Part shown: piece after piece, positions 42,088 through 50,245 of the stretch
Layout of the letters: each line of letters opens with the position of its first letter
Position numbering within the stretch: the stretch's first letter is position 1
From: JALYYC01 sp963795805
Lineage (GTDB): Bacteria > Chloroflexota > Dormibacteria > CF-121
Reading direction: 5' to 3'
Assembly (NCBI GenBank): GCA_963795805.1
Contig: CAWCIV010000001.1
Span: 1-64,000 of the forward strand
Length of the DNA stretch: 64,000 nt
Program-made: the position numbers and the translations under genes
The notes under the pieces: model-generated
Told to the model about the DNA's origin: nothing
Seen by the model: only the letters and a program-made list of their open reading frames with translations
Database searches by the model: none

Positions 42088-42903
42088 GTGGACGAATTCG
42101 TAACCCGCCTGACGCGGCTGGGGCTCACCGGCTACGAAGCGCGCGCCTACCTGGTCCTGACCAGCCGCGACTCCTTTACGGCGGCCGAGGTCGCCCGCCA
42201 AGCCAACCTGCCGCGCCAGCGGATCTACGACGTCCTCACCGGCCTGGGCGAGAAAGGGCTGGTCAGCACCCGCCCGGGACCGGTGCTGCGCTACTCGGCC
42301 ACCGATCCGGCGGCGGCCATCGGGCGCCTGGTGCTGGCCCAGCAGGCGGAGCATGCGGACCTCGTCCGCGATGCCACCAACCTGATCGAGGAGTTGAAGC
42401 CCGCCTATCGCGCCGGCCAGCAGCAGAGCGATCCCCTCCGATACATCGAAGTGTTGCGCTCCGCCGGGGCCATCAACGCCCGCTTCGACGAGCTGCAGGC
42501 CTCGGTCAAGCGGGAGATGTTGATCTTCACCAAGCCCCCCTACGCCAAGCGACCGCAAGAAAATGTTGAGGGCCTCGAGATCGTGGCCACCCATGCGGTC
42601 CGAAGCATGTATGAGTTTTCCCTCTTCGACGATCCGGAGGCGGCGGAGGCCGTGCGGCATTTCATCGAGCGGGGAGAAGCGGCCCGCTTCGTTGCGAGCC
42701 TGCCGCTGAAGCTCGTCATCATCGACGAGGCGACCGTCATGTTCGGGATGCAGGACCCGGTGGCCGGGCGGTCCGACCTCACCATGATGGTGGTCGAGCA
42801 TCCCGCCCTCGCCCTCCTCTTGAAGGCCGCGTTCGAGAGCTACTGGCAGGGCGGCCTCCCGTTCGAGCAGGCGAGGTCGTTAGAACGAGTCCCGCTTCGT
42901 TAG
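42088..42903 (+). CDS. TrmB-family transcriptional regulator
   Basis: The 271-residue protein has a winged helix (RLGLTGYEARAYLVLTSRDS, ARQANLPRQRIYDVLTGLGE), a coiled-coil linker (RLVLAQQAEHADLVRDATNL) and a C-terminal ligand domain of the TrmB type. TrmB proteins regulate sugar transporters in archaea and bacteria. The mRNA is probably leaderless because GTG 42088 lies 9 bases after the -10 box. Its target is likely itself and perhaps the adjacent secreted-protein gene. Confidence 0.88.
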   Translation: MDEFVTRLTRLGLTGYEARAYLVLTSRDSFTAAEVARQANLPRQRIYDVLTGLGEKGLVSTRPGPVLRYSATDPAAAIGRLVLAQQAEHADLVRDATNLIEELKPAYRAGQQQSDPLRYIEVLRSAGAINARFDELQASVKREMLIFTKPPYAKRPQENVEGLEIVATHAVRSMYEFSLFDDPEAAEAVRHFIERGEAARFVASLPLKLVIIDEATVMFGMQDPVAGRSDLTMMVVEHPALALLLKAAFESYWQGGLPFEQARSLERVPLR

Positions 42904-43884
42904 GTGGCCCTGCGCGACGCCTCCCGCGTTGAGGAGCAGGTGGGCGAGCGTCGCGGCCGCCGGCCATCGGCGGCGCTGCAAGCTCAGTCCAATCCAGAAC
43001 GCAACGAGACCCGGAGCGCGGCGCCAGCGTCCGTCGATCGCGACGTGCTTTACGGCGAAGAGGGTGGCGGTGGTGGGCCGGCCGAGGGCCGGTTCGACGA
43101 TTCCGCCCCAGGTGAGTTCTTCCACCGCGGCGACCACCTCGATGGCGGCCAGCTCGAGCAGCAGGGGATCCGGCGGCGGACCGGTCGATGGATCACGCAG
43201 CAGCCGGCGGCCCAGCGGATAGCCAATGGTGCCGAGGATCAAACCAACCAGCGAGATTCGGGAAAATCGAGACCCAGTCCCGGCAGACTGACCCGCCCCG
43301 CCTGCGGGGGAGGGTCGGGGTGGGGCGTGCCGCGTTCTAAGGGAAGCCGCGGCGGCGAGGAGGCCGTAGGCGAGGAGCCAGGCGTGGGCGCGGCGGCGGA
43401 GGGTGCGTCGGGCGAACCATTCGGTGGCGGTGATCAGCCCCGCCCAGCCGAGGCCGGTCGCGATCCGCTTGCGCGTCATTCGCCGGGCGGACGGCGCGGC
43501 GGCTTGCCGGGGGCCGGTTGCGACCACCTTGCCCAGCCGTCGCATCATGGCCTCAACCCCGTTGCCCCAGAGCGGGCCGCCGCTCGTGTACTGATAGGTT
43601 GCGAGCCACCCGCCCCGGGTCTTGCCCGGCAGGGCGGCCCAGTGCCAGAACTCGCGGTGGACCGGGAGGTGCGCAAAGCGGTAGGCCGCATTCTCATCCT
43701 GCCACCAGGAGGTGATCCCGAGCGTCAGGGGAAAGGCGTACCAGACGCGATGGGCGAGATAGCCGCGTGCCGTGGTCATCTCCTTGCGCAGGGCAGGCCA
43801 GCGACGCACGACCCACCACATGGAACCCGGCCCGGCGAACTGGTTGGCGCCGTCGATCATGACGAAGCCCGTGGGTTCAGCCAC
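42880..43884 (-). CDS. Fusion of a monooxygenase-like domain and a CPBP membrane protease
   Basis: The 334-residue protein has an N-terminal alpha-beta domain (residues about 20-118: YLAHRVWYAFPLTLGITSWW, ENAAYRFAHLPVHREFWHWA) resembling DUF4188/DUF3291-type monooxygenase-fold proteins. The C-terminal half has CPBP/Rce1 motifs: EE at 255-256 (AAVEELTWGGIVEPALG), His 280 in FAVKHVAIDG, and HLLLN at 315-319. A GC-rich repeat is inserted in the linker (residues 186-200). It overlaps the ThiF-like gene by 8 bases and is the last gene of the operon. Gene ends overlap the TrmB gene tail-to-tail. Confidence 0.8.
   Translation of the reverse strand: MAEPTGFVMIDGANQFAGPGSMWWVVRRWPALRKEMTTARGYLAHRVWYAFPLTLGITSWWQDENAAYRFAHLPVHREFWHWAALPGKTRGGWLATYQYTSGGPLWGNGVEAMMRRLGKVVATGPRQAAAPSARRMTRKRIATGLGWAGLITATEWFARRTLRRRAHAWLLAYGLLAAAASLRTRHAPPRPSPAGGAGQSAGTGSRFSRISLVGLILGTIGYPLGRRLLRDPSTGPPPDPLLLELAAIEVVAAVEELTWGGIVEPALGRPTTATLFAVKHVAIDGRWRRAPGLVAFWIGLSLQRRRWPAAATLAHLLLNAGGVAQGHLTKRDSF
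43285..43329 (-). repeat. Dispersed GC-rich hairpin repeat, copy 2, inside a coding region
   Basis: Read on the minus strand the segment gives CCCCACCC, CTCCCCCGC and GGCGGGG, the order seen in the copies at 29427-29460 and 46091-46123. It encodes the low-complexity linker HAPPRPSPAGGAG of the CPBP fusion protein, in frame. Confidence 0.65.
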
Positions 43885-44731
43885 GGAGGCGCCACCAGAG
43901 CGCGGCCAGGCCCCCGACCTGGCGAGCGCGCGCGCCGGCCCGTTGCGGCGCGGGCCGAATCAGGTCATACAGGTCGACGCGCATCCGGCGCCTGACCGGC
44001 TGCCCGGTCAGCAACCGAAGGATGTAGGGAACGATCAGCGCGCCCAGCAAGGTCGAGGTCATCGCAAGTTGCGGGAAGGCGCGCGCCGGGTCGCGGCGGC
44101 GGGCCAGTAACTCGGCAAAGATCTCGCGCGGCACGGCCAGCGGTGGGATCAGGGCGCGGAGCAGGCGGTCCGGCGATTCAGAACCCGCGACGCGGCCGCC
44201 GAGCGGCCGGCGTTCCGTCCGGTAGTCAAACAGCTCGAGGTACTGGGTTGCGGCAATGTCGTAGGCGGTGAGCGCAAGCAGTTGTTTCTCGCAGGTGGCC
44301 CGGTGCAGCGCCAGCTTGGCGTCGACGCCCGCCTGCGTCGTCACGTCCACCGCGTCGATGACGAGGTCGCCCGCCTGCAGGGACGCCGCGATCGTGAGCG
44401 GCTCGACGCCGCGTACATCGACCGCGACGGCCGCGAACGGATTGACCGCGACGATGCGGGCGCGCGCTGCCTCCGCTTTGTTGCGGCCAACGTCGCTGAG
44501 CGCGGCCTCCTGGCGGTTCAGGTTATTGAGGTCGTACTGACCCGGATCGAGCAGCAGAAACCGCTCGGCTCCGGAGCGGGCCAGGGGCATGACGCAGGCG
44601 CCGCCGGTCGACCCGCAGCCGGCGATCACGAAGCGAGTCTGGCGCAAGATGGCCTGCTCGGTCTCGCTGATCAGCCCGCGATTCCTGACGGTGAGCTCCG
44701 CGTAGTAGGCCTCGTGCTCGATCGGAATCAT
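43877..44731 (-). CDS. ThiF/MoeB/E1-like adenylyltransferase
   Basis: The 284-residue protein has the E1-type nucleotide-binding site: FVIAGCGSTGGACVMPL (Gly motif at 38-44), LLDPGQYDLNNLNRQ (Asp 62, Arg 73), Lys 85 in GRNKAEAAR and VIDAVDVTT (Asp 126). The CxxC zinc pairs of MoeB/ThiF are absent, and the C-terminus is a helical extension (FPQLAMTSTLLGALIVPYIL) rather than a ubiquitin-fold domain. E1-like enzymes adenylate a C-terminal carboxylate. It overlaps the preceding gene by 4 bases (ATGA). The partner substrate is not evident. Confidence 0.85.
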   Translation of the reverse strand: MIPIEHEAYYAELTVRNRGLISETEQAILRQTRFVIAGCGSTGGACVMPLARSGAERFLLLDPGQYDLNNLNRQEAALSDVGRNKAEAARARIVAVNPFAAVAVDVRGVEPLTIAASLQAGDLVIDAVDVTTQAGVDAKLALHRATCEKQLLALTAYDIAATQYLELFDYRTERRPLGGRVAGSESPDRLLRALIPPLAVPREIFAELLARRRDPARAFPQLAMTSTLLGALIVPYILRLLTGQPVRRRMRVDLYDLIRPAPQRAGARARQVGGLAALWWRLRG

Positions 44732-46071
44732 GACGAGATCGCCGCCAGCGCCGGCGCGCCATAGAGCGTCGAGGTGGAGGTCTCGAACAATCGCTGGCGC
44801 TGGCGCCAGAAGTCCTCGAAGTGTTCGCGGGTGGTGGCAAGGAGGCGCAGCGGCGTGGCCGCCTCGATGCTGGCGATCGATCCCTGGATTTCGTCCTGCG
44901 GGACGTAGGCGACTTCGGGGCCAATGCCGGCGAGGTGAGACAATCCCGACGCGGAATAGGTCAGCGCCTGCGCGTAGCCTTCGATGATCCAGGAGACGCG
45001 GTCATGCGGCAGTTCCTCGCCGGGACCGAGCACGACCGCGTCCCACGGGATGCGCTTTCGCTGTGCCGCATTCCAGAGTGCCGCGGATGCCTCCTTCGAG
45101 GAGGAACTGGTGAGCGACTCGATCGGGTAGCTGCTCTCCTCGGTCAGCGGCAGGGGGATCTTGAGGCTCGATTCCTTGACGCTGACGAATTGGCGGAGCG
45201 CCAGCAGCCGGAGCGACGCTTCCGGGTCCTCGCAGGAGAGCGCGATGTTGATATCAGCCCAGCGCACATAGGTCGCATAGTCGACGTCCGTGACCGTGCC
45301 GACGAAGGGAGCCGTGTCGTGGTCGCGATAGCGCGGCCGGAGCAGATGACCTTCGGGCAGGTCGACGCGATGGGCTGGAAAGGTGGCGACCGGGACGAAG
45401 AAGAAGCGGACGTTGCGCAGGGCCACCTCGGGATCCAGGTCGCCCGTCACCAGGTGAAAGGCCTGGTACTTCGGACGGCGCGCGAGACGGGCGACCGCGA
45501 GGGCGATCTCGAGCGGCGCTCGCATGGCGATGGAATCACCCGAGCGGCGCCGGTCCTTGACGAAGCGGGCGAGCTCCCAGCAGCTGGCGGCGGAGACGTC
45601 GTCGACGCGGCCGATGCGGGTCTGCCAGCGGCGACCATGGACCTCCTCGCAGGGAAAGAGCGGCCGGTCGTTGTCCCGATAGGTCCATTCGGATCCGGGC
45701 ACGATCCCCGCCGGCTGCTTCAGCGTCAGGTAGCAGAGCAATTGGCCCGAGTCGTCGAGCGCGAGCGCGTGCAGGTCGCGATCGTGGACACTCTCGCGCG
45801 GCTCGCCGCGCATGCCGCGGCCGTCCACCCCGGCCGCATCGTAGAAGTCGGTCAGCAGGTACTGGCCGAGACGCCAGGCCAGCAGGGCATCGAGCGCCTC
45901 CGCCGGCATCCCGGCGGTGGGCATGACGACGAGCCGGACGCCGTGCCGGGCGGGGCGAGCGAGGAGCGCGGCGGGAGAGGTGAGCAGCGGGCCGAAGTCG
46001 TACGCGCCCGCCGCCAGGGCGCGGGCTGCCAGCTCATCCCGGGTGGCATTCGGCATGGGTGTCGACACCAT
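44728..46071 (-). CDS. Large protein with GNAT/FeeM-like acyltransferase segment
   Basis: The protein of about 447 residues starts at ATG 46071 (or 46056). A longer in-frame start upstream would read through a dispersed repeat and is not used. The N-terminus (RLGQYLLTDFYDAAGVDGRG, RDLHALALDDSGQLLCYLTL, AASCWELARFVKDRRR) resembles FeeM/autoinducer-synthase-like N-acyltransferases. The C-terminal half (residues about 230-420) has no recognised family. The stop overlaps the ThiF-like gene (ATGA), making it the first of three coupled genes. The acyltransferase assignment is by pattern only. Confidence 0.7.
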   Translation of the reverse strand: MVSTPMPNATRDELAARALAAGAYDFGPLLTSPAALLARPARHGVRLVVMPTAGMPAEALDALLAWRLGQYLLTDFYDAAGVDGRGMRGEPRESVHDRDLHALALDDSGQLLCYLTLKQPAGIVPGSEWTYRDNDRPLFPCEEVHGRRWQTRIGRVDDVSAASCWELARFVKDRRRSGDSIAMRAPLEIALAVARLARRPKYQAFHLVTGDLDPEVALRNVRFFFVPVATFPAHRVDLPEGHLLRPRYRDHDTAPFVGTVTDVDYATYVRWADINIALSCEDPEASLRLLALRQFVSVKESSLKIPLPLTEESSYPIESLTSSSSKEASAALWNAAQRKRIPWDAVVLGPGEELPHDRVSWIIEGYAQALTYSASGLSHLAGIGPEVAYVPQDEIQGSIASIEAATPLRLLATTREHFEDFWRQRQRLFETSTSTLYGAPALAAISS

Positions 46072-46090
46072 AACGTGGGTAGGGCCGAAA

Positions 46091-46123
46091 CCCCCACCCA
46101 CCCGCGCCCGCAAGCGGGGGAGG
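46091..46123. repeat. Dispersed GC-rich hairpin repeat, copy 3
   Basis: CCCCCACCC (46091-46099), then CCCGC (46107-46111) pairs with GCGGG (46114-46118) within GCGGGGGAGG. The element is shared with 29427-29460 and 43285-43329. It lies between the end of the MFS gene and the start of the acyltransferase-like gene. Confidence 0.65.
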
Positions 46124-46132
46124 GAGAAAAGC

Positions 46133-47587
46133 TTAGCGGTGCGCTGGGCGGGCCTGCGTGATCAGCAGGGCGCTCAGGATCCCGCCGAGGACCAGGCCGG
46201 CCGCGGCCCACACGGTGGCGGCGGAATAGCCGTGAACCAGCGCCTGACGCACGAGGTCGGCTGACGGCCCGCGGCCAACGAGGTAGGCCGCCGTGGCGCT
46301 GGCCGCGATCGTGTTCAGCAGCGCGGTACCCAGCGAGGCGCCCACCTGGCTGGCCGTGTTCACCACGGCCGCGGCGACGCCGGCCTCGCGCGGGTCAACG
46401 CCGAAGGTGCCGACGTTGAATGCCGGCGCCATGACGCAGGCGACACCGATCCCGATCAGGATCTCGGCCGGCAGGACGAGGGAGACGAAGCCGGAATCAA
46501 CACCGATTCGACTGAGGAGGACCATCCCGACCGCGGCCACGACGGCGCCGGGCCCCATGATGAAGCGAGCTGGAATCCGTGGCATCAGGGCGCTCGCGAT
46601 GCCCCACGATCCTGCTTGCGATGCGATCGTCAGCGGCAGGAAGGCGAGCCCGGCCAGCACCGGCGAGTAGCGGAGGACGACCTGGAAGTAGTAGGTCAGG
46701 AAAAGGAAGGCGCCAAACATGGCGGCGATCGTCAAGGCCACGGTGAGGTAGGCCCCGCCGCGATTGCGATCGAGCACGATCCGCAGGGGGAGGAGGGGGA
46801 CGCCGGCCCGCGTCTCGCGGATGACAAAGGCGCCCAGCAGCAGAATGCTCGCGACAAGAATTCCGATCACCGGCGCGGAGTGCCATCCGTCGGACACCGC
46901 ACGCGAGCAGGCGTAGACCAACCCGGTCAAGCCGCCGACGGCCAGGGTGATCCCCGGAAGGTCGAACTGCCGGCTGGCCCGGCCGCCGGCCGGACTCAGG
47001 ACTCGCCAGCCGCCGAGGGCGGCGATGATCGCGACCGGGACATTGACATACAGGCACCAGCGCCAGTCGAGGTACTGAGTCAGAATGCCGCCGAGGATCA
47101 GGCCGATGGCCGCGCCACTTCCGGCGATGGCGCCGTAGACCGCAAAGGCCCTGGCCCGCTCGCGGGGTTCGGTGAAGGTCACGGCCAGCAGGGACAGGGC
47201 GGTCGGGGCGAGCAGGGCCGCGAAGGCGCCCTGGGCCGCCCGCGCAACCAGCAAGACGGGAAACGTGGGGGCGGTGCCGCCCACGGCCGAGGCGACCGCG
47301 AAGCCGGCGAGGCCGATCAGAAAGGCGCGCTTGCGTCCGATCGTGTCGGCCAGGCGCCCGCCGGCCAGGAGCAGGCCGCCGAATACCAGGGTGTAGGCCG
47401 TGATGACCCATTGGCGTTCCCCGTCCGACGCGCCAAGCGCGCGCTGCGCCGAGGGCAGCGCGATGCTGACGATGGTCGCGTCGAGGGCGACCATGAGCTG
47501 GGCGACCGCGATCACGGCGAGGGCGAGCCAGCGCCGGTCAGCCGGCCTGGCGACGACCGGTTCAGCCATTCTCGGAGCGGAGCTCAT
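46133..47587 (-). CDS. MFS drug exporter, DHA2/EmrB-QacA type, 14 helices
   Basis: The 484-residue protein starts with ATG 47587 behind AAGGAGGG; an in-frame start further upstream is not needed. The motifs LMVALDATIVSIALPSAQRA and LLLAGGRLADTIGRKRAFL, with GPxxGGIL-like GLILGGILTQYLDWRWCLY, define a DHA2 drug:proton antiporter. Fourteen helices can be counted. It lies behind a small membrane-protein gene and opposite a MarR regulator, a common arrangement for a regulated efflux pump. Confidence 0.92.
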   Translation of the reverse strand: MSSAPRMAEPVVARPADRRWLALAVIAVAQLMVALDATIVSIALPSAQRALGASDGERQWVITAYTLVFGGLLLAGGRLADTIGRKRAFLIGLAGFAVASAVGGTAPTFPVLLVARAAQGAFAALLAPTALSLLAVTFTEPRERARAFAVYGAIAGSGAAIGLILGGILTQYLDWRWCLYVNVPVAIIAALGGWRVLSPAGGRASRQFDLPGITLAVGGLTGLVYACSRAVSDGWHSAPVIGILVASILLLGAFVIRETRAGVPLLPLRIVLDRNRGGAYLTVALTIAAMFGAFLFLTYYFQVVLRYSPVLAGLAFLPLTIASQAGSWGIASALMPRIPARFIMGPGAVVAAVGMVLLSRIGVDSGFVSLVLPAEILIGIGVACVMAPAFNVGTFGVDPREAGVAAAVVNTASQVGASLGTALLNTIAASATAAYLVGRGPSADLVRQALVHGYSAATVWAAAGLVLGGILSALLITQARPAHR

Positions 47588-48134
47588 AGCGATCCCTCCT
47601 TGCGAACACTTGCGGCGCCACGAGGCCAAGCAACGCGGCGGCGAGCATCACGACCAGGGAGGTAAGGGTGGAGGGCTTGACGGTCATCAGGAAGAGAATC
47701 CCGAGCACCAACCCGATCCTGGTCGTAATCGCCGTCAGCAGGGCCTGGTCCCGCAGAGTCCTTCGTACGTCCGCGCTCAGGAGCCCGCTCGCACGGCTCG
47801 CGACCGGCGCGACCCTGGCCATGCGCGCGCGGGTCACGATCGCGCCACTCAGCGCATTGAGCACCATCCCGACGAGGCCGAAGAGGGCCCAGCCTCGCGG
47901 GCCCCCACTGGTCGCCATCATGTAAAGCCCGCTCAGCAGGATCAGCCCGCCCGAAATTCCGCCGAAGAACGGGACAAATTGCATCGCGCGCAGTGCCGCC
48001 CGGGCGGCATCCCCGCTTTCGGCCTGGCGCAGCCCGCGCACGCCGACCGACTCGAGCGTCATGCCGGCGATCAGCCCGAAGGCGCCGAGGATGTGAACGA
48101 AGAGCGCGAGTTGATAGAGCAGTGTCGAACTCAT
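47562..48134 (-). CDS. Integral membrane protein of unknown function (DUF2269-like)
   Basis: The 190-residue protein starts with ATG 48134 behind GGGAGG. It has four to five helices (LLYQLALFVHILGAFGLIAG, FFGGISGGLILLSGLYMM, LFGLVGMVLNALSGAIV, SLVVMLAAALLGLVAP) resembling DUF2269-type membrane proteins. It overlaps the MFS gene start by 26 bases and shares a divergent promoter region with marR. Confidence 0.78.
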   Translation of the reverse strand: MSSTLLYQLALFVHILGAFGLIAGMTLESVGVRGLRQAESGDAARAALRAMQFVPFFGGISGGLILLSGLYMMATSGGPRGWALFGLVGMVLNALSGAIVTRARMARVAPVASRASGLLSADVRRTLRDQALLTAITTRIGLVLGILFLMTVKPSTLTSLVVMLAAALLGLVAPQVFARRDRYELRSENG

Positions 48135-48189
48135 GACAAACCTCCCTGGGATGAGTGCGGCTGTGTTGACTCCAGTTCTACCACAGATG

Positions 48190-48225
48190 ATTTGAGTTAT
48201 GCAAATATCGTAGCACTTGTATAAT
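48190..48225. promoter_or_regulatory. MarR-type operator and -10 box between divergent genes
   Basis: ATTTG (48190-48194) and CAAAT (48202-48206) form an inverted repeat with a 7-base spacer, a size typical of MarR sites. TATAAT (48220-48225) is a perfect -10 box for the MarR gene. The site overlaps the likely promoters of both directions. Confidence 0.6.
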
Positions 48226-48242
48226 CGGATTAGTTGGAGCAT

Positions 48243-48704
48243 ATGACACGAATCCGATACGATGGCGTGGTGAGCAAGGCGGCCGAGAGCAAGTCGGCCA
48301 TCGCGGCGGAGGCATGGAGGGCAATCTTCGATTTCATCGTCGCCACCGCCCCGCAGCGGAATCGCTACCTCGGCGAGACCGGCCTGACTCCGAATGACTC
48401 GCGGACCCTCACGAGCCTGACCTCGCAAGACGGGCGGAGCATGGGCTCGCTCGCCGAGGAGTGGAAATGCGACGCCTCGACGGCAACCTGGATCGTCGAC
48501 CGCCTCGAGACCAAGGGCCTGGTCGAGCGGAAGCCGCACCCGACTGACCGGCGGTCGAAGCTGGTCGTCCTCACGCCAAAGGGCGCCAGGCTCAAGGCGA
48601 AAAGTCTCGAGCGGATGTACCTTCCGCCGCCCTCGCTGGTTGACCTCGACCTGAAGGACCTCATCGCGCTGCGGGACGCGGCGGCGAGGCTGCCGAAGAC
48701 CTAG
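48243..48704 (+). CDS. MarR family regulator
   Basis: The 153-residue protein starts with ATG 48243, five bases behind GGAG; an in-frame TTG at 48234 is possible. The winged helix reads SLAEEWKCDASTATWIVDRL, then ETKGLVERKPHPTDRRSKLV and LTPKGARLKAKS, the MarR wing. It probably represses the divergent membrane-protein and MFS genes until a drug or toxic ligand binds. Confidence 0.92.
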   Translation: MTRIRYDGVVSKAAESKSAIAAEAWRAIFDFIVATAPQRNRYLGETGLTPNDSRTLTSLTSQDGRSMGSLAEEWKCDASTATWIVDRLETKGLVERKPHPTDRRSKLVVLTPKGARLKAKSLERMYLPPPSLVDLDLKDLIALRDAAARLPKT

Positions 48705-49258
48705 ATCGTTCGGTAGTGGAGGTGGACCACGCCGCTCTTGAAGCGCCGTTCGTCGAGGAGCTCGAGACCCAGCCGGAGGTGGCGGGGTAGCCAGTGGTTG
48801 CCGCCCCCAACCACGACCGGATGGATGAGCTGGTGCAGCTCGTCGACCAACCCTGCCGCGATCGCCTGGGCGGCGAGGTCAGAACCACCCAGGCTGAGGT
48901 CACGTTCCGCCGTCGCCTTCATCCGGCGGACCGCGTCGGGGTCGAGGCTCCGCTCGAGCCGCGTCCTCGCCGTCGATGTCGCGCTCAGCGTCCTCGAGTA
49001 GACGACCTTGTCGGCTGCCTGCCAGATCCGGGCGAAGTCCATGGCGACGGGCGACTGGCCGGCGAGGGTGTGGGCCGTCTCCCAGTAGGCCATCACCTCG
49101 TACATCCGGCGGCCATATAGATAGGTACCGATCGGCCGCTCGAGGTCGTTGACGAAGGCGTGGACCTCGTCGTCCGGCGCCGCCCAATCGAAGTTGCCGC
49201 TCTCGTCTGCGACGTAGCCGTCAAGCGACGTGATCGCCGCGTAGATCAAGCTCGCCAC
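48701..49258 (-). CDS. Dihydrofolate reductase family / RibD C-terminal-like reductase
   Basis: The 185-residue protein (GTG 49258) shows ASLIYAAITSLDGYVADESG, TYLYGRRMYEVMAYWETAH, SLGGSDLAAQAIAAGLVDEL and HPVVVGGGNHWLP. This is the YyaP/RibD-C group of NADPH-dependent reductases, which is distinct from true folate reductases. Its substrate is unknown. Its end touches the MarR gene end. Confidence 0.9.
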   Translation of the reverse strand: MASLIYAAITSLDGYVADESGNFDWAAPDDEVHAFVNDLERPIGTYLYGRRMYEVMAYWETAHTLAGQSPVAMDFARIWQAADKVVYSRTLSATSTARTRLERSLDPDAVRRMKATAERDLSLGGSDLAAQAIAAGLVDELHQLIHPVVVGGGNHWLPRHLRLGLELLDERRFKSGVVHLHYRTI

Positions 49259-49269
49259 GGGCTCGGGGG

Positions 49270-49644
49270 TTAGTTGTTCGCGGGCTGGAGGAGCTGGCGT
49301 GCCTGGACGATGTCGTCACTGCCGATGACGACGCGCGTCTCGGTCGCCAGGTAGACGAAGCTCACATTGACGTTGGCATCGGCGAGTCGCTGCAGCGCCA
49401 TCGCCAGCTCGCCCGGCCGGTCGGGCATGGGCATGATGTAGACCTCGCGCTCCGCCTCGATCTGGTAGCCGCCGGCGCGGAGCGCCGAGCGCGCCGCATT
49501 CGGATCCCGCGCGAGCACGTGGACGACCCCGTTCACCTCGGCGATCCCTTCGATGTTGATCGATGCATGGGTCAGCGCCTGGACCACCCGGGCGAACTCG
49601 CCTGGCCGGTCGTCGGCGAGGCGGACGGAGAGGTCGCGTGCCAT
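49270..49644 (-). CDS. Protein with two tandem ACT domains
   Basis: The 124-residue protein has two ACT domains and nothing else: DLSVRLADDRPGEFARVVQA with SINIEGIAEVNGVVHVLA, and VYIMPMPDRPGELAMALQRL with NVNVSFVYLATETRVVIGS. ACT domains bind amino acids. It may sense one and bind a partner enzyme. The start is ATG 49644. Confidence 0.88.
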   Translation of the reverse strand: MARDLSVRLADDRPGEFARVVQALTHASINIEGIAEVNGVVHVLARDPNAARSALRAGGYQIEAEREVYIMPMPDRPGELAMALQRLADANVNVSFVYLATETRVVIGSDDIVQARQLLQPANN

Positions 49645-49665
49645 GTCCGGTCCGAACTATACCGA

Positions 49666-50067
49666 TCAGGGAATCGGCGGTGGCGTCGGTGTGGCAATCG
49701 GTAGCGGGGTCGGCGTCGGGATCGGCAGCGGAATGGGGCTAGGCGTGGCAACCGCGCTCGGTGCCGGTGTGGCCCGGGCGGACGGGCGCGGGCTGGCGCG
49801 TCGAGAGGCGGCCGGGGCCGGCGCCGGCGCGCTCGCCGACGGGACGGCCGCGACGGTCGCCGTCGGGCTGGCCAAGGCGGTTGCCCTGGGGCTGGGCGAC
49901 GCGCTCGTGCTCGCCGCCCCGGTCCGGGGCAACGATGGCTGGCCGAACCGATGAAACTGCAGCATCAGCGCGGCAAAGGCGACCATCATGACGACCAGGG
50001 CGACTCCGGCGAGCGCGTCGGCCGAGGCAAACGATTGGTGGAAAAGCCTGGAGGCTTTGCGGTACAT
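49666..50067 (-). CDS. Single-pass membrane protein with Ala/Pro/Ser/Thr-rich tail
   Basis: The 133-residue protein has one helix (ADALAGVALVVMMVAFAALM) near the N-terminus and a long low-complexity outer tail of A, P, S and T ending IPTPTPLPIATPTPPPIP. It resembles wall-spanning or mucin-like anchors. No family is recognised. The opposite strand also has an open frame, but it reads as Gly/Ala/Arg shadow. Confidence 0.65.
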   Translation of the reverse strand: MYRKASRLFHQSFASADALAGVALVVMMVAFAALMLQFHRFGQPSLPRTGAASTSASPSPRATALASPTATVAAVPSASAPAPAPAASRRASPRPSARATPAPSAVATPSPIPLPIPTPTPLPIATPTPPPIP

Positions 50068-50212
50068 GGCTTCAACCCTCCTCCGAGCCCCGGAAGCCGT
50101 CGAGACGGGACTCGAGGGGCCATTTTAGGCGCGCGCCATCGATCCCGCAACCCAAATCTGGGCGGAGAGTTTCGCTGCGCTCCGAGAATTGGACGAGGGG
50201 TCCAAATTGAAC

Positions 50213-50241
50213 TTGACGGCCGGGTGCCCTGCGAAGATATT
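50213..50241 (+). promoter_or_regulatory. Sigma-70 promoter of the lipoprotein gene, leaderless
   Basis: TTGACG (50213-50218), a 17-base spacer and GATATT (50236-50241) lie only 4 bases before ATG 50246. A transcript from here would start at or next to the start codon. Confidence 0.55.
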
Positions 50242-50245
50242 CGCG

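Noticed and set aside
46616..47665. Rightward 349-codon open frame over the MFS gene
   Set aside because: It is Gly/Arg/Gln/Asp-rich antisense of a clear 14-helix exporter.
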